From Vibrio ishigakensis (lineage in GTDB: Bacteria > Pseudomonadota > Gammaproteobacteria > Enterobacterales > Vibrionaceae): 64,000 nucleotides of DNA. A program made the position numbers and the translations under genes. Of the stretch, positions 19,423 through 28,863 are shown piece after piece; within the stretch, counting starts at the first letter, position 1; the number at the start of each line of letters is the position of its first letter. Under the pieces are notes generated by a model. That model had not been told where the DNA came from. It worked only from the letters and a program-made list of their open reading frames with translations, and did no database searches. The DNA is taken from assembly GCF_024347675.1 (NCBI RefSeq), contig NZ_AP024881.1, positions 2,728,001 through 2,792,000 on the forward strand. Direction: 5' to 3'.

Positions 19423-20961
19423 ATGTCAGCTAAGAAGCCTATGGCTCTAGTGATCCTCGACGGTTACGGATACCGCGAAGACAAACAAGACAACGCAATC
19501 GCAAACGCAAAAACACCTGTTCTAGACGGTCTAATTGCTAACAACCCTAACACTCTAATCTCTGCGTCAGGCATGGATGTTGGTCTGCCAGACGGCCAAA
19601 TGGGTAACTCTGAAGTTGGTCACACCAACATCGGTGCTGGTCGCGTTGTATACCAAGACCTTACTCGTATCACTAAGTCAATCGCTGACAAAGAGTTCCA
19701 ACAAAACGAAACTCTAGTTGCTGCTATGGATAAAGCTATCAAAGCAGGCAAAGCGGTTCACATCATGGGTCTTATGTCTCCAGGTGGCGTACACAGCCAC
19801 GAAGACCACATCTACGCTGCAGTTGAAATGGCTGCTGAGCGTGGCGCTGAGAAGATCTACCTACACTGCTTCCTAGACGGTCGTGACACTCCACCTCGCA
19901 GCGCTGAAGGCTCTCTTGAGCGTTTCTCTGCTCTTTTCGAAAAACTAGGTAAAGGCCGTGTGGCTTCACTAGTGGGTCGTTACTACGCAATGGACCGTGA
20001 TAACAACTGGGACCGTGTTGAGCAAGCATATAACCTTCTAACTGAAGCTAAAGCTGAGTTCACTTTCGATTCTGCTGTTGCTGGTCTTGAAGCTGCTTAT
20101 TCTCGTGACGAGAACGATGAGTTCGTTAAACCAACTGAAATCAAAGCAGAAGGCCAAGAGTCTGCAGCTATCGTTGATGGCGACGCAGTAATCTTCATGA
20201 ACTACCGTGCTGACCGTGCTCGTCAGATCACTCGTTCTTTCGTACCTGCTTTCGACGGCTTCGAGCGTAACGTATTCCCTAACGTTGATTTCGTAATGCT
20301 GACTCAATACGCTGCAGACATCCCTCTGCTATGCGCATTCCCACCAGCAACTCTAGAAAACACTTACGGTGAGTGGCTATCTAAAGAAGGCAAAACTCAG
20401 CTACGTATCTCTGAAACTGAGAAATACGCGCACGTTACCTTCTTCTTCAACGGTGGTGTTGAGACTGAATTCGACGGCGAAGAGCGTCAACTTGTAGCTT
20501 CTCCAAAGGTTGCTACCTATGACCTACAGCCTGAGATGAGCGCACCTGAGCTGACTGACAAGCTAGTTGCAGCTATCAAGTCTGGTAAGTACGACGCTAT
20601 CGTTTGCAACTACCCTAACTGTGACATGGTTGGCCACACTGGCGTTTACGATGCAGCAGTTAAAGCAAGTGAAGCGCTAGATGAGTGCCTAGGCAAAGTA
20701 GTTGAAGCTATCAAAGAAGTTGACGGCCAAATGCTAATCACTGCTGACCACGGTAACGCAGAGATGATGGTTAACCCTGAGACTGGTGGCATCCACACAG
20801 CTCACACTAACCTACCAGTTCCTCTGATCTACGTGGGCGGTAAAGACCTAGAGTTCAAACAAGACGGTAAGCTGTCTGACCTAGCTCCAACCATGCTGTC
20901 TCTATCAGACATGGAAATCCCTGCTGAGATGTCTGGTCAGGTTCTAGTAAATCTGAAATAA
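19423..20961 (+). CDS. gpmI: 2,3-bisphosphoglycerate-independent phosphoglycerate mutase
   Basis: Interconverts 3- and 2-phosphoglycerate in glycolysis using a manganese-dependent phosphoserine intermediate. 512 aa, family length. Metal ligands are visible in VILDGYGY at the N terminus and in TADHGNAE near the C terminus. The nucleophile is Ser63 in [14 protein letters not shown]. Codon use is highly biased. An AGAGGT ribosome binding site precedes the ATG. envC follows 62 bp later, the gpmI-envC order known from enterobacteria. Confidence 0.97.
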   Translation: MSAKKPMALVILDGYGYREDKQDNAIANAKTPVLDGLIANNPNTLISASGMDVGLPDGQMGNSEVGHTNIGAGRVVYQDLTRITKSIADKEFQQNETLVAAMDKAIKAGKAVHIMGLMSPGGVHSHEDHIYAAVEMAAERGAEKIYLHCFLDGRDTPPRSAEGSLERFSALFEKLGKGRVASLVGRYYAMDRDNNWDRVEQAYNLLTEAKAEFTFDSAVAGLEAAYSRDENDEFVKPTEIKAEGQESAAIVDGDAVIFMNYRADRARQITRSFVPAFDGFERNVFPNVDFVMLTQYAADIPLLCAFPPATLENTYGEWLSKEGKTQLRISETEKYAHVTFFFNGGVETEFDGEERQLVASPKVATYDLQPEMSAPELTDKLVAAIKSGKYDAIVCNYPNCDMVGHTGVYDAAVKASEALDECLGKVVEAIKEVDGQMLITADHGNAEMMVNPETGGIHTAHTNLPVPLIYVGGKDLEFKQDGKLSDLAPTMLSLSDMEIPAEMSGQVLVNLK

Positions 20962-20976
20962 TCTTTGCTATCAGTT

Positions 20977-21001
20977 GGTTGCTACTATCTCGGTAGCAAC
21001 C
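20977..21001 (+). other. Hairpin between gpmI and envC
   Basis: GGTTGCTAC-tatctcg-GTAGCAACC is a perfect 9-bp stem with no T tract after it. It may be an mRNA-stabilising or attenuating element that lowers envC expression relative to gpmI rather than a full terminator. Confidence 0.55.
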
Positions 21002-21023
21002 CTTAGCAAGATTAAGATTTAGG

Positions 21024-22175
21024 ATGAATCAAGCACCTACGCGTAAGCAAAAGCGAAACGCCAGTGTTAGAAACGCTGGCGTTTTATTATTACTAGCAGC
21101 CTCCCTGCTCCACTCTGCGGCACCCCTCGCCAGCACAGAAGAGCTAAAGGGTGTAAAAGGTGAGATCTCTCGTCAGCAGAGAAACCTAGCTCAGCAACAG
21201 AAAGAACTGGATGGCCTGCAGAAGCGACTCAAATCCGACGAGCTTGCTATCTCTAACGCCACCAAGAAGCTGAACCAAACCAAATCAACCCTAAGCACCT
21301 CTCAGAAGAATCTTGCCCAGTACAAGGTCGAGCACGACGCTCTGGTAAAACAAACCGAGCAACAAAAGCACAATCTTAAAGAGTTGGTTAAGGCCTACTA
21401 TCTGATGCACACCAACGCCAAGCTGGACAACTTTTTGAGCCAGGACAGCGCAGGTCACAAAGATAGAATCAGTCAGTATTATCAGCATCTCGCGATCAAG
21501 CGCACTGAAGCCATTGAAGAGCTTGAAGAGACCAACAAGCAACTTGAAGCCAAGAACCAACAGCTTCTGGCAGAGCAGCAGCAAATCCAAACACTGCTTC
21601 AAGAGCAATCGACCCAATTAGCCAATCTGAAGAAGTCGCAGTCTAGCCGTAAGGGCACAGTGACTAAGATTAGTCGTAGCATCAAGGGCGACCAAGCCTA
21701 TCTGAATGAGCTAAAACGAAACGAAGCACGGCTAAAGGCGGAGATTGCCAAAGCAGCTAAACGTAATTCAGTGCCTATGGATGGTCTGGCAAAACAGCGT
21801 GGCAAACTGCCGTGGCCAGTAAAAGGTCGTGTTCTACACACCTACGGCTCCACCCAAGGTGGACAAGCTGACTGGAAGGGTATGGTAATCAATGCCAATT
21901 ACGAGCAGCCAGTTAAAGCCGTGTATCCAGGTAAGGTGGTATTTGCCGATTACTTGCGTGGCTATGGTCTAGTAATGCTCATCGACCACGGCAAGGGCGA
22001 CATGACCCTATATGGCTACAACCAAGTCCTAACCAAGAAAGAAGGCGATAAAGTCACAGCGGGTGAGACCATTGCCCTTGCCGGTGACACCGGCGGCCAA
22101 AGCCGAGCCTCGGTCTATTTCGAATTGAGACGTAACAGCCGCACCGAGAACCCTCAACGCTGGCTAACCCGATAA
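21024..22175 (+). CDS. envC: Murein hydrolase activator EnvC
   Basis: Periplasmic LytM-domain factor that activates amidases AmiA/AmiB for septal peptidoglycan splitting. 383 aa: a long basic N region with a signal peptide (hydrophobic ~18-34), two coiled-coil stretches rich in Gln/Lys/Glu (~45-125 and ~155-250) and a C-terminal M23/LytM domain (~265-380). In true M23 peptidases the zinc ligands are HxxxD and HxH; here the equivalent places (VINANYEQPVKAV, DKVTAGETIALAG) lack them, as expected for a non-enzymatic activator. Probably cotranscribed with gpmI. Confidence 0.93.
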   Translation: MNQAPTRKQKRNASVRNAGVLLLLAASLLHSAAPLASTEELKGVKGEISRQQRNLAQQQKELDGLQKRLKSDELAISNATKKLNQTKSTLSTSQKNLAQYKVEHDALVKQTEQQKHNLKELVKAYYLMHTNAKLDNFLSQDSAGHKDRISQYYQHLAIKRTEAIEELEETNKQLEAKNQQLLAEQQQIQTLLQEQSTQLANLKKSQSSRKGTVTKISRSIKGDQAYLNELKRNEARLKAEIAKAAKRNSVPMDGLAKQRGKLPWPVKGRVLHTYGSTQGGQADWKGMVINANYEQPVKAVYPGKVVFADYLRGYGLVMLIDHGKGDMTLYGYNQVLTKKEGDKVTAGETIALAGDTGGQSRASVYFELRRNSRTENPQRWLTR

Positions 22176-22176
22176 A

Positions 22177-22208
22177 AAAACGCCGACTCAATGAGTCGGC
22201 GTTTTCTT
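22177..22208. terminator. Bidirectional terminator between envC and zapB
   Basis: The stem CGCCGACTCA paired with TGAGTCGGCG, flanked by A7 and TTTT tracts, lies between convergent genes. Confidence 0.92.
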
Positions 22209-22232
22209 TTCAATTCTTTGCGAAGATGCGGA

Positions 22233-22478
22233 TTATTCCACTTCTTCCATTTTACCTAGCATGCTACGGATGCGCTCTTGCCATTGGTCGTGCTCAGTTT
22301 GAACCTGACGTGCACGCTCTTCAAATTGAGCTTTCTCACCACGTAGTTGCTCTGCTTCGCTTTCTAGTTGTTGCTTTTGCTCTTTAAGCTCATCAACTTC
22401 CATTTGTAGCAGAGTAATCGTGTCGACTGCTGTCTGTACTTTTGCTTCTAGTTTTTCCAATACTTCTAAAGACATCAT
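22233..22478 (-). CDS. zapB: Cell division protein ZapB
   Basis: 81 aa protein that is almost entirely coiled coil and helps stabilise the Z ring through ZapA and MatP. It starts [32 protein letters not shown] in two heptad-patterned stretches, essentially the E. coli ZapB pattern at the same length. Two adjacent ATGs allow an 81 or 80 residue form. In E. coli zapB is near glpF/glpK/glpX; here glpX is divergent and glpFK are absent. A structured hairpin lies about 30 bp upstream. Confidence 0.95.
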   Translation of the reverse strand: MMSLEVLEKLEAKVQTAVDTITLLQMEVDELKEQKQQLESEAEQLRGEKAQFEERARQVQTEHDQWQERIRSMLGKMEEVE

Positions 22479-22507
22479 GACCTACCTAATTCCATCATCG
22501 TTGTATA

Positions 22508-22551
22508 ACCAAGCTATATGCCCCCTCGGGCTATGCTGTATCTAGCTTGGT
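22508..22551. other. Long hairpin upstream of zapB
   Basis: The perfect 9-bp arms ACCAAGCTA and TAGCTTGGT enclose a 26-nt region containing CCC/GGG that can pair further. It lies 30-73 bp upstream of the zapB start and has no T tract, so it is more likely a 5' UTR structure or part of a small RNA than a terminator. Confidence 0.5.
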
Positions 22552-22742
22552 CATAGATCTAACTTCCGTTTCATTCTACTCACAGTCATGTATATAAACA
22601 CACCTAAACTTTCATTTTTAGTTCAAGTGAATAAAAAAACAGCGATCTTAATCATATTTTGACATCAATGTGCTGTAAGCAACCAAGTTCGATGCAGATA
22701 ACAACGCAAGTTTGATGGTTCAAGTCAAATTAGGCTCAATTA

Positions 22743-22758
22743 AGCAAACGTTTTCCTA
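22743..22758 (+). promoter_or_regulatory. PurR-like operator in the glpX promoter
   Basis: AAGCAAACGTTTTCCT matches the PurR operator form ACGCAAACGTTTTCGT at 14 of 16 positions, including the central CAAACGTTTTC. It lies 57 bp upstream of the glpX start and just before TATGTT/TAGAAT -10 candidates, a position where a repressor would block RNA polymerase. Other LacI-family regulators bind related sites. Confidence 0.5.
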
Positions 22759-22814
22759 CGGCTATGTTAGAATCCCGCCGACCAAACTTTAACCTCTAAA
22801 ATACTGGAGTCGAT

Positions 22815-23822
22815 ATGAAACGCGATTTGGCGATGGCATTTTCTCGTGTAACTGAAGGTGCTGCACTGGCCGGTTACAAATGGCTTGGACGCGGAGACAA
22901 AAATGCAGCCGATGGAGCGGCAGTAGAAGTAATGCGTAGCCTACTCAACAAAACCGATATCAGCGGTGAGATTGTGATTGGTGAGGGCGAGATCGATGAT
23001 GCGCCAATGCTGTATATCGGCGAAAACGTAGGCCTAGGTGGTGACGCGGTTGATATCGCGGTAGACCCAATCGAAGGCACACGTATGACCGCTATGGGTC
23101 AATCAAATGCACTGGCTGTTCTAGCAGCGGGTGAGAAAGGTAGCTTCCTAAAAGCACCTGATATGTACATGGAAAAACTGGTTGTAGGCCCAGGCGCTAA
23201 GGGTCATATCGATCTAGACAAGCCTCTGGCAGAGAATCTACAAAACATCGCAAAAGCACTAGGCAAGAGCCTGGATACGCTAACCGTAACTACTCTAGCT
23301 AAACCTCGTCACGACCAAGTGATTGCAGAGATGCAGGCCATGGGTGTACGTGTATTCGCTGTGCCAGACGGTGACGTAGCAGCGTCTATCCTAACCTGTA
23401 TGCCAGATAGCGAAGTAGACGTGATGTACTGCATTGGTGGCGCACCTGAAGGTGTGGTATCAGCCGCGGTTATCCGCGCACTAGACGGTGACATGCACGG
23501 TCGTCTTCTACCTCGTCACGAAGTGAAGGGCGATACCCCAGAGAACCGTGAACACGGCGAGCTAGAACTAGCACGCTGTCAGGAGATGGGCGTTGAAGCG
23601 AACATCGTTCTAACCATGTCTGACATGGCTCGTAGTGACAACGTTGTATTCTCAGCAACCGGCATCACTAAAGGTGACCTACTTGAAGGCATCAGCCGTC
23701 AAGGTGATATCGCAACCACAGAGACCCTGCTTATCCGTGGTCGCTGTCGCACCATTCGTCGCATCAAGTCTATTCACTACTTGGAGCGCAAGGATGACGA
23801 GATTCGTCACCACATCCTATAA
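22815..23822 (+). CDS. glpX: Class II fructose-1,6-bisphosphatase
   Basis: Hydrolyses fructose 1,6-bisphosphate to fructose 6-phosphate in gluconeogenesis. 335 aa, matching GlpX length. Metal-binding motifs of the class are visible: GEGEIDDAPML (~58-68) and VDPIEGTRM (~87-95), and the C-terminal IRGRCRTIRRI stretch is present. It is monocistronic: its promoter region has a PurR-like box and a strong terminator follows. With pfkA, tpiA and gpmI nearby, the window holds several central carbon steps, but each seems to be its own unit. Confidence 0.96.
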   Translation: MKRDLAMAFSRVTEGAALAGYKWLGRGDKNAADGAAVEVMRSLLNKTDISGEIVIGEGEIDDAPMLYIGENVGLGGDAVDIAVDPIEGTRMTAMGQSNALAVLAAGEKGSFLKAPDMYMEKLVVGPGAKGHIDLDKPLAENLQNIAKALGKSLDTLTVTTLAKPRHDQVIAEMQAMGVRVFAVPDGDVAASILTCMPDSEVDVMYCIGGAPEGVVSAAVIRALDGDMHGRLLPRHEVKGDTPENREHGELELARCQEMGVEANIVLTMSDMARSDNVVFSATGITKGDLLEGISRQGDIATTETLLIRGRCRTIRRIKSIHYLERKDDEIRHHIL

Positions 23823-23827
23823 AACAA

Positions 23828-23857
23828 AAAAACGTTGCCTTCGGGCAACGTTTTTTA
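23828..23857. terminator. Bidirectional terminator between glpX and the DUF805 gene
   Basis: AACGTTGCC-ttcg-GGCAACGTT, with an A7 tract before and T6 after, lies between convergent genes. Confidence 0.93.
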
Positions 23858-23859
23858 CT

Positions 23860-24282
23860 TTAAGCGTAAGGCTCACCGTATCGGTTCTTGCCTTCGGTTC
23901 CCTTTAAGAAACCACACTCTATAAGAATCCAAGCCCCACAAGCCAGAGCCACGATTGAGATCACTGGCGCGGCTGAGGTTTCCGCCACCATGGCCTGACT
24001 GCCTGCTGGCATCATTGCCCTGCCTACCACTAATGGAATATTCAGTAGTAGCATCCAAGCGCTTTTTTCTCTGTCATGCCAACGCTTTGCTGTTATCGCA
24101 AGATCTGGAATAAGCAGTATCACCAGCACGATCGGGATAGCAAACATAGCCAGCCCAGGCGAGATCTGAGCTAACAAGCCGCCGATTAGTGCCAATCCAA
24201 AGTAGTAACACAGGTTCCAGATCCAAAACTGTTTGCGACCTACTCGGCCTTCAAAAGAAAACAGCAGTTGTGGAAGATTCAT
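23860..24282 (-). CDS. DUF805 family inner membrane protein
   Basis: 140 aa small membrane protein of unknown function. I chose the ATG at 24282 because GAGGTGAAG directly precedes it and the family usually starts in this way (LLFSFEGRVGRKQFWIWN); an in-frame ATG at 24321 would overlap the upstream gene. Four hydrophobic segments are visible, with the basic KRWHDREKSAW loop typical of the family. It follows the tautomerase-like gene by 11 bp, so the two are probably cotranscribed. Confidence 0.85.
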   Translation of the reverse strand: MNLPQLLFSFEGRVGRKQFWIWNLCYYFGLALIGGLLAQISPGLAMFAIPIVLVILLIPDLAITAKRWHDREKSAWMLLLNIPLVVGRAMMPAGSQAMVAETSAAPVISIVALACGAWILIECGFLKGTEGKNRYGEPYA

Positions 24283-24293
24283 CTTCACCTCGT

Positions 24294-24644
24294 TTAGTCG
24301 TGGCTCACCTTCTGAAAGCATTCACGATCCATATCTCGAACATTGATAGTCAAACTGTGCACCCACTCAGCATTTTGCGTAAGCAACTGCATCAGGTCTC
24401 GAGACAAGGCACGCTTTTGTTCTTCGGTGCGCCCAGAGAGTAACTCTACGGTTAAATGGATAAAGTCCACATCGTCTTCATGCTCCCCCACCAACCAGGT
24501 GTGGCAACGCAGTGCACGTGACTTTACTGAACTTGCCTCAAACAACCCACTATCAATCATAGACTGATGCAGATCTTGTAACAAACCCTGCACATTCACT
24601 CTTTCTTCAATGGGTTGCGTGTATTCCATGACTAGATTAGGCAT
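24294..24644 (-). CDS. 5-carboxymethyl-2-hydroxymuconate isomerase family protein
   Basis: 116 aa protein of the CHMI/tautomerase superfamily. It begins MPNLVMEYTQ, with Pro2 as the catalytic base expected for this superfamily after removal of Met1. The conserved HLTVELLSGRTEEQKRAL stretch is visible. The homoprotocatechuate pathway that gives the family its name is not encoded nearby, so the real substrate may differ. It is upstream of the DUF805 gene on the same strand and divergent from tpiA. Confidence 0.85.
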   Translation of the reverse strand: MPNLVMEYTQPIEERVNVQGLLQDLHQSMIDSGLFEASSVKSRALRCHTWLVGEHEDDVDFIHLTVELLSGRTEEQKRALSRDLMQLLTQNAEWVHSLTINVRDMDRECFQKVSHD

Positions 24645-24768
24645 ACGATCTCCTTTTGTGAATTTGCCACCTTACACCAAGCATCACAGTTTGAAGCATA
24701 AAGCCTGAGAAATTGCCTATCAGATCACTCAAGTTGCTCGCTTTTGAGTTAAGCTTGAGCGACATGAC

Positions 24769-24797
24769 CAGAATCATGAATTGTAGGTATGATTCTG
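24769..24797. promoter_or_regulatory. 29-bp inverted repeat over the tpiA promoter
   Basis: CAGAATCAT and ATGATTCTG form perfect 9-bp arms separated by 11 bp, centre to centre 20 bp (two helical turns). The right arm directly precedes the extended -10 of tpiA, so a dimeric regulator bound here would affect tpiA. I cannot name the regulator. Confidence 0.55.
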
Positions 24798-24804
24798 TTA
24801 TATT
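24796..24804 (+). promoter_or_regulatory. Extended -10 promoter of tpiA
   Basis: TGTTATATT is an extended -10 (TGN followed by TATATT) 49 bp before the start codon. No good -35 is seen at 17 bp, which fits an extended -10 promoter. Confidence 0.5.
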
Positions 24805-24852
24805 CTTTCGTATCGATCGTATATTTTTTACTAATTTAGAAGGGAGTATTTT

Positions 24853-25623
24853 ATGCGTCGTCCTGTAGTTATGGGTAACTGGAAACTGAACGGTAGCAAA
24901 GAGATGGTAGTTGATTTGCTAACTGGTCTTAATGCTGAGCTTGAAGGCGTAACAGGTGTTGACGTAGCAGTAGCTCCACCAGCGCTTTACATCGACCTTG
25001 CTGAGCGCACGCTAACTGACGAAGGCAGTGCAGTCATCCTAGGTGCTCAAAACACTGACATCAACAACCAAGGTGCATTCACTGGCGACATGTCTCCAGC
25101 AATGCTTAAAGAATTTGGTGCTTCTCACATCATCATCGGTCACTCAGAGCGTCGTGAATACCACAACGAATCTGACGAGTTCATCGCTAAGAAGTTCGGC
25201 TTTCTAAAAGAGAACGGCCTAACTCCAGTATTCTGCATCGGTGAATCTGAAGCACAAAACGAAGCTGGCGAAACTGAAGCAGTATGTGCACGTCAAGTTA
25301 ACGCTGTAATCGACGCGCTAGGTGTTGAAGCTCTTCAAGACGCTATCATTGCATACGAGCCAATCTGGGCTATCGGTACTGGTAAAGCAGCAACTGCTGA
25401 AGATGCACAACGCATCCACGCTTCTATCCGTGCTCACATTGCAACTAAGAGCCAAGCTATCGCTGACCAAGTAATCATCCAATACGGTGGTTCTGTTAAG
25501 CCTGAGAACGCAGCAGCATACTTCTCTCAGCCTGACATCGACGGCGCACTAGTTGGTGGTGCAGCACTTGACGCGAAAAGCTTCGCAGCTATCGCTAAAG
25601 CAGCAGCAGAAGCTAAAGCTTAA
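24853..25623 (+). CDS. tpiA: Triosephosphate isomerase
   Basis: Interconverts dihydroxyacetone phosphate and glyceraldehyde 3-phosphate. 256 aa, family length. Catalytic residues are in place: Lys11 in GNWKLNGS, His97 in GHSERR and Glu170 in [11 protein letters not shown], with the phosphate-binding GGSVKPEN and GALVGGAAL near the C terminus. AGAAGGGAG precedes the ATG. It is convergent with pfkA and ends in its own terminator. Codon use is strongly biased. Confidence 0.98.
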   Translation: MRRPVVMGNWKLNGSKEMVVDLLTGLNAELEGVTGVDVAVAPPALYIDLAERTLTDEGSAVILGAQNTDINNQGAFTGDMSPAMLKEFGASHIIIGHSERREYHNESDEFIAKKFGFLKENGLTPVFCIGESEAQNEAGETEAVCARQVNAVIDALGVEALQDAIIAYEPIWAIGTGKAATAEDAQRIHASIRAHIATKSQAIADQVIIQYGGSVKPENAAAYFSQPDIDGALVGGAALDAKSFAAIAKAAAEAKA

Positions 25624-25653
25624 TCGCTTAAAAGAGCAGTAATATATTGTTTG

Positions 25654-25678
25654 GGCCAGCACTTTGCTGGCCTTTTTT
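25654..25678 (+). terminator. Terminator of tpiA
   Basis: GGCCAGC-acttt-GCTGGCC is followed by six T, 30 bp after the stop codon. Confidence 0.92.
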
Positions 25679-25713
25679 ATGCCTGCTGATTTGATATCAC
25701 TAAATTGCAGGCA

Positions 25714-25742
25714 TAAAAAAACCGCCACCAAGGTGACGGTTT
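25714..25742 (-). terminator. Terminator of pfkA
   Basis: On the minus strand ACCGTCACC-tt-GGTGGCGGT (one mismatch) is followed by seven T, just after the pfkA stop codon. Confidence 0.88.
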
Positions 25743-25763
25743 AATTGGTAAATTCTTAGCGAA

Positions 25764-26762
<999 letters not shown>

Positions 26763-26964
26763 TTAAAAACGCCTAAAAGGCAAAATTCAAAACACTGCCG
26801 TGAGGCTCCCCTTCAAAGCCATAAAGCCACAACAGCTAAAAAAATTTCAACTTGGTAAGAGTATTACAAGTTGCAGTCTGTTTAGTTTGATTAATATCAG
26901 AATCCGACCAAGTTCTCATTCCGAGTCAAATTCCGCATTAATTATATCCGATTTCTCAGATTTA

Positions 26965-27873
26965 CTACCATCCTTGTTGCTTCTGTGCCTGCTCTTCTTC
27001 GAGCACAACAGAAACAGGATCTTGATGCACGATCACATCACAGCCTGGGAAAGCATCCTCTAGCTTAGCCTCTACCTTGTCCGCGATCCTATGCGCTTCG
27101 ATCAATCGAAGATCATCATCGAGTTCAAGATGAAGCTGGATAAAGCGGGTCGGACCCGACATACGCGTTCTCAGCTGATGCATACCCTGCACACCTTTTA
27201 CTCCGGTTGCGATAGAGCGGATCTGTGCCAACTCTTCCTCGGGCAGTTGTCTGTCTAATAAAGACTGCACCGCAGAGTAGACCATTTTAGCCGCACTCAC
27301 CAAGATATACACGCCGATTCCAATAGCAAACACAGCATCCGCCTGTCCAAAGCCGTACATGCTAAGGCCCAAGGCGAGCAAGATCGCCATGTTCATATAA
27401 AGGTCAGTTTGATAATGCAATGAATCGGCGGCAATTGCTTGGCTACCAGTGCGTCTCACCACATATTTTTGGAACTGCACCAAGCCAAAGGTCACAACTG
27501 TGGCAAAAACAGTAACGTACAGACCAATCTCTGGCTGATTAAGCTCATGAGGACGGAAGAAACGATCCACGCCGTTCAGGATCAAGAAGATGGCCGAGCC
27601 AGAAATAAACATGGCCTGCGCTAGTGCCGCTAGAGATTCGGCCTTACCATGACCAAAGGTGTGTTCTTTGTCGGCAGGCTGCAGGGCGTATTTGAGTACC
27701 ACTAGATTGACCGTCGAGGCAGCGATATCCAGCATGGAATCGATCAAAGATGCCAACAAGCTCACAGAGCCGGTTATCCACCATGCGATCACTTTGACTA
27801 TCAATAGCAGGCTCGCCACTATGGTGGCAGACCAAGCGGCCACTGTGACCAGTTTTTTGTACTCTTGTTGCAT
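26965..27873 (-). CDS. fieF: Cation-efflux pump FieF (CDF family)
   Basis: Inner membrane divalent cation/proton antiporter exporting Fe(II) and Zn(II). 302 aa: six transmembrane segments then a cytosolic CDF dimer domain (~210-290). The tetrahedral transport site residues Asp45, Asp49, His153 and Asp157 are all present and fall at the same numbers as in E. coli FieF. It is upstream of pfkA and near the cpx genes, as in enterobacteria. Divergent from the DUF5363 gene, with 75 bp between starts. Confidence 0.94.
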   Translation of the reverse strand: MQQEYKKLVTVAAWSATIVASLLLIVKVIAWWITGSVSLLASLIDSMLDIAASTVNLVVLKYALQPADKEHTFGHGKAESLAALAQAMFISGSAIFLILNGVDRFFRPHELNQPEIGLYVTVFATVVTFGLVQFQKYVVRRTGSQAIAADSLHYQTDLYMNMAILLALGLSMYGFGQADAVFAIGIGVYILVSAAKMVYSAVQSLLDRQLPEEELAQIRSIATGVKGVQGMHQLRTRMSGPTRFIQLHLELDDDLRLIEAHRIADKVEAKLEDAFPGCDVIVHQDPVSVVLEEEQAQKQQGW

Positions 27874-27948
27874 ACAGGCTCACGGCATGGGTTTGTTGAA
27901 GATTATATACCCAACTAATGGCAAGCTACAGACTAGGCAGACGCTAAA

Positions 27949-28116
27949 ATGATGAAATGGTTACGAAATCTTATTAATCGCTATGATGCTTGGTGCGCCT
28001 CGATGGGACTGACGCCAGAACAAAAACGAAGCTGCGTACCCTATCGCAGAGATCCATGCTCCACAGACAAAAACAGCGCTACCGACAAAGCCAATAACGC
28101 TGCAGGACCTAGGTAA
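27949..28116 (+). CDS. Small DUF5363-type protein
   Basis: 55 aa basic protein starting MMKWLRNLINRYDAWCASMG, then LTPEQKRSCVPYRRDP. This fits the short DUF5363 family found in vibrios and relatives, in which a W-L-x-x-x-I-x-R-Y-D-x-W-C start and a SCVPYRRDP stretch are conserved. The N-terminal half is probably an amphipathic helix. The function is unknown. The ribosome binding site is weak. Its stop is 5 bp from the stop of the convergent cpxP-like gene, with no terminator between them. Confidence 0.75.
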   Translation: MMKWLRNLINRYDAWCASMGLTPEQKRSCVPYRRDPCSTDKNSATDKANNAAGPR

Positions 28117-28121
28117 AAGAA

Positions 28122-28625
28122 TTAGCCGTTGTTAGCTCTTTTCTTTTCCATTTTTTTCTCCATTTTCTGCTCGCACTTCTGCATACGCTCATCTTGCATC
28201 TGTACTAGCTTATCTTTCTGCTCAGCAGTTAGAACGCTCATCATACGGTGTTGTACGCGCATTTTCTCAACCTGCATATTTGCACGCTGTTCAACCATCT
28301 CTTGTGCTAAAGCCTGTGCTTCTTGTTCGTTGAAGTCTGCTGCAAGTACCAGCTCACGCTCTTTAGCCTTGTTAGCCTTCATCTGAGCGCGCATTTCAGT
28401 GCCCTTATCCTTGTAAGACTCTTTCATCTCACTGCGGATAGTCTCAAGTTCTGCCTTCTGCTCATCTGTTAGGTCAAGCTGACGGAAAGAGCGTGATGAG
28501 ATATCACCATGACAGCCGTGACCACCCTTCATACCCTTGTCACCACTTTTCGCCATTACTGTTGTTGCGCCCAGTGCTAGTGGAAGTACAAGTGCAGATA
28601 CCAACCATTTCTTAGACATAGCCAT
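28122..28625 (-). CDS. cpxP: CpxP/Spy family periplasmic protein
   Basis: 167 aa. The signal peptide ends TTVMA, and the mature protein is helical and highly charged, with the two LTxxQ-type repeats of the family (LDLTDEQKAEL and SVLTAEQKDKL). CpxP restrains the CpxA sensor and binds misfolded proteins; Spy is a related chaperone. Divergence from cpxRA and a CpxR box between them favour CpxP. I chose the ATG at 28625, which has GAGGT at a reasonable distance; the ATG two codons downstream is also possible. Confidence 0.85.
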   Translation of the reverse strand: MAMSKKWLVSALVLPLALGATTVMAKSGDKGMKGGHGCHGDISSRSFRQLDLTDEQKAELETIRSEMKESYKDKGTEMRAQMKANKAKERELVLAADFNEQEAQALAQEMVEQRANMQVEKMRVQHRMMSVLTAEQKDKLVQMQDERMQKCEQKMEKKMEKKRANNG

Positions 28626-28782
28626 TTTAAATACCTCTAATCTATATATTGCCTTTCGGAAGTTCAGCGTGACCAAAAGTCAAATGAGGCGTTCCTGCTT
28701 CGCAGAAACGATTTTCAAAATCCCCAACGCTGTTCGTTGGTTTTAGAATAATAGTAGGCGTGTAAAGCGCAGTATGGGAAAC

Positions 28783-28797
28783 GTAAAGATAGGTAAA
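28783..28797 (+). promoter_or_regulatory. CpxR box between cpxP and cpxR
   Basis: GTAAA-gatag-GTAAA is a perfect match to the CpxR site GTAAA-N5-GTAAA, 66 bp upstream of cpxR and about 158 bp from the cpxP start. A further GTAAA at 28762 suggests an extended site. It should give autoregulation of cpxRA and control of cpxP. Confidence 0.8.
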
Positions 28798-28863
28798 TCT
28801 AACCAGATTTACCGCTTACAATGCGTAAAATAAACCTGAATCAGTAGTAGAGAGATCGCACCT

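Larger units (their letters stand above)
22479..22814. other. Intergenic region between divergent zapB and glpX
   Basis: 336 bp holding a long hairpin near zapB (22508-22551), AT-rich DNA with no ORF, and a PurR-like box with -10-like elements just before glpX. Confidence 0.6.
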
